From: a virus | Length of the DNA stretch: 55,616 bases | IMG/VR virus record: IMGVR_UViG_3300005663_000053 | Location: 1-55,616 of that record | Reading direction: 5' to 3' (one strand) | In this document: in pieces, positions 5,851 to 13,699 of the stretch | Layout of the letters: every line of letters begins with the position of its first letter | Numbering within the stretch: position 1 is the first letter of the stretch | The notes under the pieces: generated by a model | Database searches by the model: none | What the model was told of the DNA's origin: nothing | The model's input: only the letters and a program-made list of their open reading frames with translations | Made by a program: the position numbers and the translations under genes

Positions 5851-6249
5851 GTGACTGATAACCTCGCCTGCCACAACGCGCTCATCGCCCTCGAGCGCCG
5901 CTACAACGGCCCGATCCCGCCCTGGGAGCGGGAGGCCGCGATCAGGGGGGCCCGCACCGAGCGGGAAAACCTCGAGCATGATTTAGGCATCGCCCGCTTC
6001 TGCCTGATGCGCCGCTCCGACAAGCTCCGCGAGTACGCCCATGAAGTGATGCGGCGGCACAAGGCGGTGCGCAAGTCGCAGTCGACGCCGGACTGGAGTG
6101 AGGCGTTCAGGCATTGGGCCGCCGGACGCAAAGACCTTCAATTCTACCTCGACGCTTTCAAAGCACAGCGCGAGTTGGTGCGCGGGTTGGAAGTCCGGCT
6201 GGCCGCGCTGGGATGTGCCGACCCGATCAACGTGAGCCAAGCGCCATGA
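5851..6249 (+). CDS. Early protein of unknown function
   Basis: This is the first gene of the early operon, 132 residues, mostly helical and charged. The frame is open from ATG 5821. However, the promoter would start the message at about 5822, and a strong ribosome site GGGGAG (5839-5844) stands 6 bases before GTG 5851, so I choose the GTG. Helices such as EAFRHWAAGRKDLQFYLDAF and the absence of membrane segments suggest a small soluble protein. No family was recognised. Confidence 0.7.
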   Translation: MTDNLACHNALIALERRYNGPIPPWEREAAIRGARTERENLEHDLGIARFCLMRRSDKLREYAHEVMRRHKAVRKSQSTPDWSEAFRHWAAGRKDLQFYLDAFKAQRELVRGLEVRLAALGCADPINVSQAP

Positions 6250-6431
6250 CCCTGCTCATCATCACGATAATATGGCTAGGTCTCTCCCCGCCCTATGCGG
6301 TCCAGGACCACATAACCTTTGTGCTCGAGACGACCCAAGCGGAGTGCGAGGAGATGCGCCGTGAGGCAGAAGCCGCTTGGGCGGACAATCCAGTAGGAAT
6401 ACGAACGTGGGCATGGTGTGTCAAGCCATGA
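6246..6431 (+). CDS. Small membrane or exported protein
   Basis: This 61-residue protein starts with a hydrophobic segment (MTLLIITIIWLGLSPPYAV), which could be a signal peptide or a membrane anchor. An acidic region with two cysteines follows (ECEEMRREAEAAW ... AWCVKP). Its ATG overlaps the previous stop (ATGA), so it is translated by coupling. Function unknown. Confidence 0.6.
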   Translation: MTLLIITIIWLGLSPPYAVQDHITFVLETTQAECEEMRREAEAAWADNPVGIRTWAWCVKP

Positions 6432-6754
6432 CCAAAGATACACCAAAGCATAAAACACCAGTGTTTGCATTTGATCCCGATTCAGGGCGCGGCATCGACC
6501 CAAAAATCCTAGATCGTTTCACGCTCATCCCCAGGAATCCACAAACCGGAGTTCAAGCCATGACCAAGCTATTTAGGATGTATGTCGGGACCGATGGCCG
6601 TGTGCAGATCGAGATTACCGCCGGAGACGCGACAGTGAGCGCAGTCGTCCCAGCGCATTACTTGATTAAGGTGCTCAACGGCAGAGAGATTACAGAGAGC
6701 GTTCCCGGCGGGGTGGAAGTGTATGCGCCCAAGGCCAAGGAGCCTACGCCATGA
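6428..6754 (+). CDS. Early protein of unknown function
   Basis: The protein has 108 residues, with its start ATG overlapping the preceding TGA. Strand-rich segments follow residue 45 (LFRMYVGTDGRVQIEITAGD, then VSAVVPAHYLIKVLNG). It may be a small beta-structured protein. No family was recognised. It sits in the chain of coupled early genes. Confidence 0.6.
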   Translation: MTKDTPKHKTPVFAFDPDSGRGIDPKILDRFTLIPRNPQTGVQAMTKLFRMYVGTDGRVQIEITAGDATVSAVVPAHYLIKVLNGREITESVPGGVEVYAPKAKEPTP

Positions 6755-6960
6755 CCGAGACCGATCTCCATGAAATCCCTGAATTTCTCCGCCGCAGGCC
6801 GATCACCCTGCCTCAATTCGCCCAGCGGTCTTTCCTCGGCCAGTTGTGGCACCGCCTCGCAAGCGTGCTGCCGCGCCTATGGCCCAAGCTCCCCCCGCCG
6901 CTGAGATCCTGGCGAGCTGGCCGGTATCTGATAATCGAGATGGAGGACGATACGCCATGA
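6751..6960 (+). CDS. Small basic early protein
   Basis: This 69-residue protein is joined to both neighbours by ATGA overlaps. The middle is rich in Leu, Pro and Trp (LWHRLASVLPRLWPKLPPPL) and may be an amphipathic or membrane-associated helix. No family was recognised. Confidence 0.55.
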   Translation: MTETDLHEIPEFLRRRPITLPQFAQRSFLGQLWHRLASVLPRLWPKLPPPLRSWRAGRYLIIEMEDDTP

Positions 6961-7046
6961 TCCGCCGCCTCATCCGCTGTCTGTTCTCCCGCCGGCACGC
7001 GCCCGCGACCCTCATCACCAACGTCCGCTATGCCCTCTCGGAGTGA
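6957..7046 (+). CDS. Very small basic protein (29 residues)
   Basis: A 29-residue frame starts at ATG 6957, overlaps the previous stop by ATGA, and ends just before the next gene. It is Arg-rich (MIRRLIRCLFSRRHAP). The perfect overlap pattern, shared with its neighbours, is the main argument that it is translated. Confidence 0.4.
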   Translation: MIRRLIRCLFSRRHAPATLITNVRYALSE

Positions 7047-7050
7047 GCGC

Positions 7051-7395
7051 ATGGACGAGCCAGCCCGCACAATCATCCGTATGACCGCCGCCGTCGATCT
7101 CATGCGCGATGTCGACGTCGGGCTCGAACGCTATATCCCGGAGCATTGCCGGGACGGTTTCAGGGGCTACATCGGGCGCGGTGCGCCGGTCGGGGATTTC
7201 CTCCGCGCCGTGCTGGCCAACGACTTCTCTATGGCCCTAGCCCACGCCGACGACACCAACCTCTCGTCCCTGCACGACTACATGCTGTTCCTCTACTACC
7301 ACGTGCCGCACCACTGTTGGGGGTCGCGGCGGAAATACGCCTCATGGCGCCTAGTCGGAGGACTAGCCGGGCTATGCAAGGAGAAGGTGACATGA
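7051..7395 (+). CDS. Early protein of unknown function
   Basis: The protein has 114 residues. The start is ATG 7051, preceded by GGAG within the end of the small gene; an in-frame ATG at 7030 is less well placed. The sequence is acidic in the first half (RDVDVGLERYIPEHCRDGF). The second half is aromatic-rich with a His cluster (HDYMLFLYYHVPHHCWGSRR). Its end overlaps the HNH gene by ATGA. No family was recognised. Confidence 0.6.
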   Translation: MDEPARTIIRMTAAVDLMRDVDVGLERYIPEHCRDGFRGYIGRGAPVGDFLRAVLANDFSMALAHADDTNLSSLHDYMLFLYYHVPHHCWGSRRKYASWRLVGGLAGLCKEKVT

Positions 7396-7742
7396 CCGCG
7401 CGCGATGAAGCCCTTGCCATTCTTGCCCGCCAAGACGGCATCTGCCCTTGGTGCGGCAATATGATCTCGCGCTACGAGAGATTCGAGATCGACCATACCT
7501 GGGCGAAAGCGCGCGGCGGGCCCGACACCGACGACAACAAGCGCGCCCTCCACAAGATCTGCCACACGGAAAAGACCAAGGGTGACGTCGCCGCGATCGC
7601 CAAGACGAAGCGCCAGCGTCAGAAGCAGGATGAACACGACTATGCCATGTCAACCCGCACCCGCCGGCCCAACGCCAAGGAGCGGGCCCGGGCGCGCATG
7701 GAAGAACGCCGCCTTCTGCCGCTGGCCCCGAGGCAGGAATGA
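7392..7742 (+). CDS. HNH endonuclease
   Basis: This 116-residue protein has an HNH fold: a CPWCG zinc knuckle near residue 20, the catalytic core EIDHTWAKARGGPDTDDNKRA, and KICHTEKTKGD closing the zinc site. Its tail is basic. By family it cuts DNA. In a phage early operon it may act in recombination, packaging or homing. Its ATG overlaps the previous stop, so it is built into the operon rather than inserted as a free-standing homing gene. Confidence 0.85.
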   Translation: MTARDEALAILARQDGICPWCGNMISRYERFEIDHTWAKARGGPDTDDNKRALHKICHTEKTKGDVAAIAKTKRQRQKQDEHDYAMSTRTRRPNAKERARARMEERRLLPLAPRQE

Positions 7743-7753
7743 ACCGGAGAAGA

Positions 7754-8044
7754 ATGATGAAAAAAGACATTACTGAACGCGAACTTGCCTTTCTTCAAGC
7801 CCTCGCTGCTGGAGATACAGACCCAAAAGTTCAAACAAAGAGGGGTCTCCGCAGTACCGCTGTTGGCTATCGTTGCCGCGTTAAGGAACTCGCTGAATTT
7901 CTGTGGGAATTCGAAGATGGAGAGATCGGCGCGGCGCGGGATGCTTACCATTCATATCAAGAAGGCCACCGTCCAATGCGGATTATTGGACAGCAACTCA
8001 CGGATGCAGGACGCCATGCATTATTGGTCGCCAGACCGTATTGA
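7754..8044 (+). CDS. Early protein of unknown function
   Basis: The start is chosen at ATG 7754, a few bases after GGAGAAG (7746-7752). ATG 7757 and the ATGA-overlapping ATG 7739 are alternatives. The product has about 96 residues, is acidic and helical, and has a possible N-terminal HTH-like stretch (TERELAFLQALAAGD, then RGLRSTAVGYRCRVKELAEF). A second frame ends at 8087, overlapping the next start, and could carry a short peptide from ATG 8006. Confidence 0.5.
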   Translation: MMKKDITERELAFLQALAAGDTDPKVQTKRGLRSTAVGYRCRVKELAEFLWEFEDGEIGAARDAYHSYQEGHRPMRIIGQQLTDAGRHALLVARPY

Positions 8045-8083
8045 GGCGCGCCGCCGCGAGGGCCTGATAGCAGAGAGGCAGGA

Positions 8084-8551
8084 ATGACTCTGCCCTATGC
8101 CAGCGCCAGCAGCGGCATCAAAGCGCGCGATGAGATCCTACGCATCCTTAAGCGTTTCGGGTGCGAGAGCGTCGGCTTCATGGACGAGTTCGACACCCAC
8201 ACCCTCTTGCTCGCCTTCCGCTGGGGGGAGCGCAACATACAGCTTCGCGCCAGCGCGCAAGGCTGGGCCAATGCCTATCTGCGCGAGAACCCATGGACAT
8301 ATCGGAAGCATTCAACCAAGCGCGATTGGGAACAATGGGCGCTCGACCAAGGCATGATCGCCGTCAACTCGATCCTGCGCGATTGGGTCAAGGGACAGGT
8401 CACCGCGATCGAGACGGGAATCCTGACGTTCGAGCACGTCTTTCTGCCCTTCATGCTGACGAAGGATGGCCGCACCGTGGCCGAGCACGCGACCAAACTG
8501 TTGGCGGGGCCGAAACAGAAACCGGCCCTTGTCGAAGATGAAGCGCCATGA
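8084..8551 (+). CDS. Conserved-looking phage protein of unknown function
   Basis: The protein has 155 residues, soluble, with mixed helices and strands (ILRILKRFGCESVGFMDEFD, LLLAFRWGERNIQLRASAQG). A region with several Trp residues follows. The layout resembles uncharacterised alphaproteobacterial phage proteins. Ribosome site AGAGAGG lies before the ATG, and its end overlaps the next gene by ATGA. No domain was recognised. Confidence 0.65.
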   Translation: MTLPYASASSGIKARDEILRILKRFGCESVGFMDEFDTHTLLLAFRWGERNIQLRASAQGWANAYLRENPWTYRKHSTKRDWEQWALDQGMIAVNSILRDWVKGQVTAIETGILTFEHVFLPFMLTKDGRTVAEHATKLLAGPKQKPALVEDEAP

Positions 8552-8880
8552 CCGCCGACGCGCCGCGTGAGGGTTACTACCTCATGTACCGGGTGCGGAA
8601 CGGCCCGCTGGTTCCCGTGCGCATCTACAGCGGCGTCACACCGGATCCCGACTTCCCCGACAACCCCCAGGACCGCTCGCCTGTTTTGTGTGCGCTCTGC
8701 GACGGCAAAGGGGTTGATGTTGACTCGGTCTGGCCGTGGTGTGCCCGCCGCCCCATCACAGAAGCCGAGTATCGCTATCGGCTCGAGGCCGCCGCATGGG
8801 ATCGCCGCCACGACCCAGCCTCGCCTGGGGCAAACCCGGATGAGCCGATTGATCTGAATCGCACAAGGCCAGTTTTCTAG
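8548..8880 (+). CDS. Conserved-looking phage protein of unknown function
   Basis: The protein has 110 residues. It begins with a strand-rich part that looks compact (GYYLMYRVRNGPLVPVRIYS). A CALCDGKG motif, half of a zinc knuckle, follows near residue 48, and CARRPITEAEYRYRLEAA near residue 65. It may bind a metal. The start overlaps the previous stop by ATGA. Function is not known. Confidence 0.6.
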   Translation: MTADAPREGYYLMYRVRNGPLVPVRIYSGVTPDPDFPDNPQDRSPVLCALCDGKGVDVDSVWPWCARRPITEAEYRYRLEAAAWDRRHDPASPGANPDEPIDLNRTRPVF

Positions 8881-8892
8881 GGAGTGAGGAAT

Positions 8893-9693
8893 ATGAGAGA
8901 CACGAGTGCCATACCTGAGTCGGCGCCGGCGGGTCCGGGCGACAACTTGCCGCCCAGCGCAGTCGAGATGTTGCGGGACGATCTAGCCGAGCGCTACCGC
9001 GGGCTGACTGCCCGCCATGACGAGCTGCTCGCGGCCGGCGTCCGGACGCCATCCTCGGTCGACGACGATGAGACAGCCGGTAAGTTTGGCGACTTCATCA
9101 AACAGGTCACCGGCGCGATTAAGAGCGCCGAAGCTGCCCGCATCGACGAGAAGGAACCCTATCTCGAGGGTGGTCGCGCCGTCGACGGTTTCTTCAAGAA
9201 GATCATTGAGCCGCTGGCGAAGCTCAAGAAGGCCGTTGAGGAACGGCTCAACATTTATCAGCGGCGCAAGGCCGATGAGGAGCGCCGCGCCCGCGAGGAG
9301 ATTGCGAGCAAGGCCCGCGAGGAAGCCGAGGTGGCAGCACGCGAGGCCGCGGAACGTGCCAAGGCCCTCAAGACGCCGAGCGATATGGATCCTGCCCTCG
9401 CGGCTGAAAGCACCGCCACCAGGGCAGCGGAGGATGCGGCCGTAGCCAAGAAGGCAGCAGCCGCCAAGGCCGCTGATCTGAGCCGGACCCGGGGCGACTT
9501 AGGCTCGGTTGCCTCGCTGCGCACGGACTGGACCGGAGAGCTTGAGGATCGGGCGCTCCTCGAGCTTGAACCGCTGCGCGAACATCTGACCCAAGACTGC
9601 CTCGACAAGGCCATCCGCGCCTATGCCAAGGCCGGGGGCCGGCAGCTCACAGGCGCGCGCATCTGGCAGCGCCAACAGACCGTAGTGAGGTGA
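8893..9693 (+). CDS. Coiled-coil protein partnering the ERF annealase
   Basis: The protein has about 266 residues. The start is ATG 8893 with GGAG at 8881-8884; GTG 8884 is an alternative. A long Ala/Glu/Lys-rich coiled coil spans residues 85-200. A conserved C-terminal module follows (SVASLRTDWTGELEDRALLE, then IRAYAKAGGRQLTGARIW). That module is common in phage proteins encoded directly before ERF or RecT recombinases. It presumably works in single-strand annealing recombination, though its biochemical role is undefined. Confidence 0.65.
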   Translation: MRDTSAIPESAPAGPGDNLPPSAVEMLRDDLAERYRGLTARHDELLAAGVRTPSSVDDDETAGKFGDFIKQVTGAIKSAEAARIDEKEPYLEGGRAVDGFFKKIIEPLAKLKKAVEERLNIYQRRKADEERRAREEIASKAREEAEVAAREAAERAKALKTPSDMDPALAAESTATRAAEDAAVAKKAAAAKAADLSRTRGDLGSVASLRTDWTGELEDRALLELEPLREHLTQDCLDKAIRAYAKAGGRQLTGARIWQRQQTVVR

Positions 9694-9697
9694 GGCC

Positions 9698-9868
9698 ATG
9701 ACCGAGCATAAACCGGAGCCACGGGACGAGGCGGTGCTGATTACCGGCTGGGTGGACCCAACAATCAAGGCTGCCGCTGTTCTCCTAGCGAAGGAAGGCG
9801 GGCACCCCGAGGAAAGCTGGCCGTTTTACTATGCGGTCGCCAAGGCCAAACAGAAGGATAAGCCATGA
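9698..9868 (+). CDS. Small protein between coiled-coil and ERF genes
   Basis: A 56-residue frame runs from ATG 9698, with GTGAGG just before it, to the TGA that overlaps the ERF start (ATGA 9865-9868). It is acidic at the N-terminus, with VLITGWVDPTIKAAAVLLAK and a C-terminal Lys-rich stretch. The tight packing in the recombination operon supports it. Function unknown. Confidence 0.6.
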   Translation: MTEHKPEPRDEAVLITGWVDPTIKAAAVLLAKEGGHPEESWPFYYAVAKAKQKDKP

Positions 9869-10512
9869 CCGACCATGACGACAAACAGGGAATGCCGATC
9901 ATCGAATCCGAACTCCGCACCAGCCGGGAGATCGGGAAGCTCGCCAAGGCGCTCGCCCGGGCCCAGGCCAAAATCCAGAACCCGCCCAAGAACCGGGAGG
10001 TCACGGTCCATGGCCGCAACAAACACGGCGGCCCGGTCACTTACGAGTTCGAGTACGCGACCATTGATGAGGTCTTGAACGCGGCTCGCCCCGCGCTCAG
10101 CGCACATGGACTCTCGTTCGTCCAGGTGCCGACCGAGACGAGCCGTGGCCCCGTTCTCTTTACCCGGCTCATGCACAAATCCGGCCAGTGGATCGAATCG
10201 AGCATATCCATCGGACCCTTCGAGGACATGCAGGGCTTCGGCGCCACGGTGACCTACCTCAAGCGCTACGCGCTTTGCGCCATGTGCGGGATCGCGGCCG
10301 AGGATGATCAGGACGTTGGTGATGTCGCCGACGTCGCCGAGCGTATGGTCGGCCCGCTGACCAAGGCCGTGCTCAGGGAAATCCGCGCCGGGGCGCCGGC
10401 GCGCCCAACACGCCGCGACTACAAGGATTCCGCCGAGCGTGCCACCCATATCGCTGATCAGGAAGGCGTCTCCCCGGATGAGGCGCTGAGCCGCGCGCGG
10501 GCGGAGGAATAA
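9865..10512 (+). CDS. erf: ERF-family single-strand DNA annealing protein
   Basis: This 215-residue protein shows the ERF (PF04404) pattern. It has YEFEYATIDEVLNAARPALS at about 52-71, and LFTRLMHKSGQWIESSISIG. The hallmark GFGATVTYLKRYALCAMCGI is followed by the acidic AAEDDQD. ERF proteins anneal complementary single strands and circularise or recombine phage DNA. The C-terminal third is less conserved, as usual for this family. It is coupled to the small gene upstream and follows the coiled-coil partner, forming a recombination module. Confidence 0.9.
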   Translation: MTDHDDKQGMPIIESELRTSREIGKLAKALARAQAKIQNPPKNREVTVHGRNKHGGPVTYEFEYATIDEVLNAARPALSAHGLSFVQVPTETSRGPVLFTRLMHKSGQWIESSISIGPFEDMQGFGATVTYLKRYALCAMCGIAAEDDQDVGDVADVAERMVGPLTKAVLREIRAGAPARPTRRDYKDSAERATHIADQEGVSPDEALSRARAEE

Positions 10513-10636
10513 GCAATTTATGGCCCCTGTGGCGCTGCTGGTCCCCACTCTACTGACAGCGCCGGCGCGTTTCGCGGCTGGATAGCCTCGTCCCAAGCGG
10601 TCGCTCGCGCGTGTCCGTATACCCAGTCGGCCAGGG

Positions 10637-10656
10637 GCCGCCCGATCTAGGAGGAT
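10637..10656 (+). repeat. 20-bp Shine-Dalgarno repeat, copy 1
   Basis: GCCGCCCGATCTAGGAGGAT occurs here and again exactly at 10996-11015. It carries a perfect AGGAGG ribosome site, in each case just before a gene start (10665 and 11020). The gene and its leader region may have been duplicated or exchanged as a cassette. Confidence 0.85.
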
Positions 10657-10664
10657 AAAGAGAC

Positions 10665-10916
10665 ATGTATTTAGACATCTTTAGGGTAGGGATCGGCGAC
10701 AAAATCGCTCTGTGCGCTCTTACAGAGAAACACACTATGCGGGTTCCGGGAAACATCTCTGGTAATAGGGCCAAGCGGCTAATTGCTCTTGGCTTTGCGT
10801 GCCCCAGCAAGTGCCGCAAGATGGAATGGCGAGGGCTATCGTTCTCGGAAATCCGCATCACGAAAACGGGACAACAAGCAAATGTCGAACTCAATATCCT
10901 AAGAGTTCGCGCGTGA
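10665..10916 (+). CDS. Early protein of unknown function
   Basis: The protein has 83 residues. The ATG follows the repeated AGGAGG module by about ten bases. The sequence is basic with three cysteines (ALTEKHTMRVPGNISGNRAK, then CPSKCRKMEWRGLSF). It looks like a small beta-structured protein. Lower GC and separate leaders suggest it was acquired independently of the upstream operon. No family was recognised. Confidence 0.6.
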   Translation: MYLDIFRVGIGDKIALCALTEKHTMRVPGNISGNRAKRLIALGFACPSKCRKMEWRGLSFSEIRITKTGQQANVELNILRVRA

Positions 10917-10995
10917 CCCAGCCCAATCTCCTCACTTGGATTGAATGGAGAGCATCCTGCAACCGCCGATCCACAGCGCAGATACGCCGTCACAT

Positions 10996-11015
10996 GCCGC
11001 CCGATCTAGGAGGAT
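10996..11015 (+). repeat. 20-bp Shine-Dalgarno repeat, copy 2
   Basis: Exact second copy of the 10637-10656 module, placed so that AGGAGG lies before ATG 11020. Confidence 0.85.
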
Positions 11016-11019
11016 GAAT

Positions 11020-11292
11020 ATGAAAAAATGGATCACACTTGTTGCCGTCCTTATTTTGCTTGCTGCTCCCGCCCTCGCTCAAGATACCGGGCTAACCATT
11101 AAGCCACAGCTTGAAAACGCAGGTCTGTTGCACTTCGTTCACGAGGGAGTAACGGTTGTCTCGATCGACCTGCGCGATGGCAGCGTGGAATACGGCGAGG
11201 GCTACGCTGCGGATGAAGCCGCCAGGGTCTTTTGGGAGGCGGTAGGGCAACTCCTTCCTATAGGCACTTGCCCAGACAAGCCCGATGAATAG
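11020..11292 (+). CDS. Small exported protein
   Basis: The 90-residue protein has a clear Sec signal peptide (MKKWITLVAVLILLAAPALA, cut after ALA). A short mature domain follows, with GLLHFVHEGVTVVSIDLRDG and one cysteine near the end. The start is fixed by the AGGAGG of the repeated leader module. It may act in the periplasm during infection or lysogeny. Function is not recognised. Confidence 0.65.
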   Translation: MKKWITLVAVLILLAAPALAQDTGLTIKPQLENAGLLHFVHEGVTVVSIDLRDGSVEYGEGYAADEAARVFWEAVGQLLPIGTCPDKPDE

Positions 11293-11665
11293 AGAGGCGC
11301 TTGAGGCTGGACAAGTCCTTGAGGTCGTCCACCCGTTCACATGGGACAAGGCAACGGTCTACGACGAGAAGGCGGACGCCACAAAGGAAATCAAAACATG
11401 GCGGCCTGGTCTGCGGTTCGAATTGGAAGATCAGGCGTCGCCGGATGGCGGGAGAGGCATCGCGGTTGCCGAAGCCGAGGGTCTGCAAATCTTCACTATC
11501 GTCAGCCTCCACAAGCCGGGCCGGTATCCTGAGCGCGTCTTTTACACCCGAGAATGGCAAGACCCCGATGGGAAGCGGTTTGGCAAGCTGCATCTTCGCG
11601 TGACGACGACGGTGGCGCTGCGTCGAAGGATCAACGGCTACGCATACGAATACGAAGTGGCGTGA
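11285..11665 (+). CDS. Early protein of unknown function
   Basis: The protein has 126 residues, overlapping the previous gene by 8 bp and the next by one base (TGATG). It is strand-rich (VLEVVHPFTWDKATVYDEKA, LRFELEDQASPDGGRG, GLQIFTIVSLHKPGRYPERV). The pattern resembles uncharacterised phage proteins that accompany Gp37/Gp68 genes. No function can be given. Confidence 0.6.
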   Translation: MNREALEAGQVLEVVHPFTWDKATVYDEKADATKEIKTWRPGLRFELEDQASPDGGRGIAVAEAEGLQIFTIVSLHKPGRYPERVFYTREWQDPDGKRFGKLHLRVTTTVALRRRINGYAYEYEVA

Positions 11666-12696
11666 TGGGTGAGAGCTCCAAGATCGAGTGGACGGACGCG
11701 ACCTGGAATCCGGTCACGGGCTGTTCCGTCGTCTCCCCAGGCTGCACCAACTGCTACGCGATGCGGCTCGCCGGCGGGCGGCTCCGCGATCACCCCTCGC
11801 GCGCTGGCCTCACGCAGCCTTCCAAAGCCGGTCCGGTATGGACAGGAGAGATCCGGTTCAACGAGCAATGGCTCGACCAGCCGCTGCGCTGGAGGAGGCC
11901 GCGCCAGATCTTCGTCTGCGCCCATGGCGACCTGTTCCATGAGGACGTGCCGGACGAGTGGATCGACCGCATCTTCGCCATCATGGCGCTCGCCCCGCAG
12001 CACACCTTCCAGGTGCTCACGAAGCGACCGGAGCGGATTCAAGCATATGGCGCGCATCCTGATCGCGCTTATTTCGTCGGGCAACAGGCGGCGAAAATCT
12101 TGAATCGTCCCGCCTTTGGTTTGGACTGGCCCCTGCCGAACGTCTGGCTCGGCACCTCTGTCGAGGATCAGAGGCGCGCCGACGAGCGCATCCCGCACTT
12201 GCTGGCGACGGCGGCGGCGGTGCGGTTCGTCTCGGCCGAACCATTGCTGGGCTCAATTTACTTTGGACCAACTGGCCCGCTCGGACAGCCACCGGGTCCG
12301 AGCGACGATCCTTGGCTACGGGATCCCTGGCCGCAAAGTCCGCAAGCCAATCGGGGAAAACTCGACTGGATCATCGTCGGCGGCGAGTCGGGCGCCGCCG
12401 CCCGGCCCATGCACCCCGATTGGGTGCGCTCGATCCGGGATCAATGCCAAGCCGCCAGCGTGCCGTTTTTCTTCAAACAGTGGGGAGAGTGGGGACCCGT
12501 AGTTTCGACAGGCGACGATCCCGATCCACAAGGCCGGTCGGTCATGGCTTTGCCCGACGGCACGCTGACCGACACGGAATGGAACGGCGGGCCAGGGCCG
12601 CATCTTATTGATGCTCAACCAATGTATCGCGTCGGCAAGAAGGCCGCCGGGCGGGCGCTCAACGGCCGGACCTGGAACGAGTACCCCGATGGCTGA
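11665..12696 (+). CDS. Phage Gp37/Gp68 family protein (radical-SAM-like)
   Basis: This 343-residue protein starts with the typical KIEWTDATWNPVTGCSVVSPG. Cys20, Cys27 and Cys30 form the cluster motif of the Gp37_Gp68 family (PF07505). The middle has WLGTSVEDQRRADERIPHLL, and the C-terminal half has IIVGGESGAAARPMHP and SVPFFFKQWGEWGP, all family hallmarks. The fold is related to radical SAM enzymes, but no reaction is established. The ATG overlaps the preceding stop by one base. Confidence 0.9.
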   Translation: MGESSKIEWTDATWNPVTGCSVVSPGCTNCYAMRLAGGRLRDHPSRAGLTQPSKAGPVWTGEIRFNEQWLDQPLRWRRPRQIFVCAHGDLFHEDVPDEWIDRIFAIMALAPQHTFQVLTKRPERIQAYGAHPDRAYFVGQQAAKILNRPAFGLDWPLPNVWLGTSVEDQRRADERIPHLLATAAAVRFVSAEPLLGSIYFGPTGPLGQPPGPSDDPWLRDPWPQSPQANRGKLDWIIVGGESGAAARPMHPDWVRSIRDQCQAASVPFFFKQWGEWGPVVSTGDDPDPQGRSVMALPDGTLTDTEWNGGPGPHLIDAQPMYRVGKKAAGRALNGRTWNEYPDG

Positions 12697-12813
12697 CCGC
12701 CTCGCCCCTACGTCTCCCAGGCTTCCCTCCCAAACATCCTGACGGCACCATCCGCCCGCCCACCTGATTTCCCAAACCACGATTTTCTGCTAACCTATTG
12801 CCCTGCTTGACTT

Positions 12814-13332
12814 TTGGGGGGGCGATGGTTGTTCTGGACGGCGAAGCGAGTCGAGGCTTGGCTGGTCGCCGCGGTTGATGTGCTGCAGCGATTGCCGGAT
12901 TTGGAGGCGCGCTACCTGCGCAACCCGCTCAGATCGCGCTTTCCGGAGGTCGTCGAGACGTGGTCGACCGCCTTTGTGGCGGCATTGGGCGCGATCGAGG
13001 TCGATGGCGTGCCGCCTGGGTCCGAGATGAAGCCGACCTCGCCCTCGCCGCAGGAAATCGATGAGATGGAGGCCGCGATTTTCGGCCTTTCCAAGCCCAG
13101 GCTTGGTCTCTCGGGCACGACTCCGTGGCTCAACTGGCTCGGCCGCAAGCGGCGCCGCATGGTCTGGCGGCGTCTGGCCGGCGGCCGCGATGGCGACCGG
13201 ATGACATGGACGGGCGTGGCCGCCCTCGAGGACCGCAGTGGGCAGGCTCGGCCCAGCGAGGCGACCTGCCGGCGTTGGTACTGGCAAGCGATGCAGTGTA
13301 TCGCCGACGAGCTGACGACGGAAAATGGGTAG
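12814..13332 (+). CDS. DUF6362-like regulator
   Basis: About 172 residues. The pattern AKRVEAWLVAAVDVLQRLPD, then PSPQEIDEMEAAI, then a tail with two Trp-rich helices and a possible HTH (SEATCRRWYWQAMQCIADEL) resembles the DUF6362 proteins of alphaproteobacterial phages, found before terminase genes. No ATG is available in frame near the start. The frame can begin at TTG 12814, or at a later TTG or GTG, so the N-terminus is uncertain. A late-gene regulatory role is plausible from position only. Confidence 0.6.
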   Translation: MGGRWLFWTAKRVEAWLVAAVDVLQRLPDLEARYLRNPLRSRFPEVVETWSTAFVAALGAIEVDGVPPGSEMKPTSPSPQEIDEMEAAIFGLSKPRLGLSGTTPWLNWLGRKRRRMVWRRLAGGRDGDRMTWTGVAALEDRSGQARPSEATCRRWYWQAMQCIADELTTENG

Positions 13333-13699
13333 ATTCGGCCTTTTCGCCGGTTTGCTGAAACGCCGTGGCGCATCTCGGCCTAAATCTGGTATAGGCGAAG
13401 ATAGCGTGGCCGGGTTGTCGCCTGGCCCCACCCTTCTCCCCACAAATCCCCCCCAAGAATGCCATGGCGTAGCTACCGTGTTGCCCTCGGAGATCGTCAC
13501 CCGGCTCTGCCGGCGCCGCCATGCGCTCCATCTCAACCAGGCCGAACTTGCGGCCCGCATCGGTGTCAGCGATTCGGCCTTGAGCCGCTGGGAGCGGCAT
13601 AAGGCATCCCCATCTCTCGCTGATTTCTGCGCCTGGACGGAGGAACTCGCCGTCGAGATCACCCTAACCGATCGAGAACCCCCCCATGTTTCGCCGTAA
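13325..13699 (+). CDS. XRE-family HTH protein
   Basis: A Cro/CI-type HTH occupies residues 58-105 (IVTRLCRRRHALHLNQAELA, then SDSALSRWERHKASPSLAD). The first 50 residues are low-complexity. The start may instead be GTG 13478, giving about 73 residues. The ATG at 13325 overlaps the preceding stop, and the end overlaps the next gene. As a third XRE protein, it sits between the early and late modules and may time late expression. Confidence 0.65.
   Translation: MGRFGLFAGLLKRRGASRPKSGIGEDSVAGLSPGPTLLPTNPPQECHGVATVLPSEIVTRLCRRRHALHLNQAELAARIGVSDSALSRWERHKASPSLADFCAWTEELAVEITLTDREPPHVSP

Noticed and set aside
7785-8087. Alternative frame covering most of the 7754-8044 gene
   Set aside because: Only its end (from ATG 8006) fits the coupling to the next gene. 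The 7754 frame has the better ribosome site.
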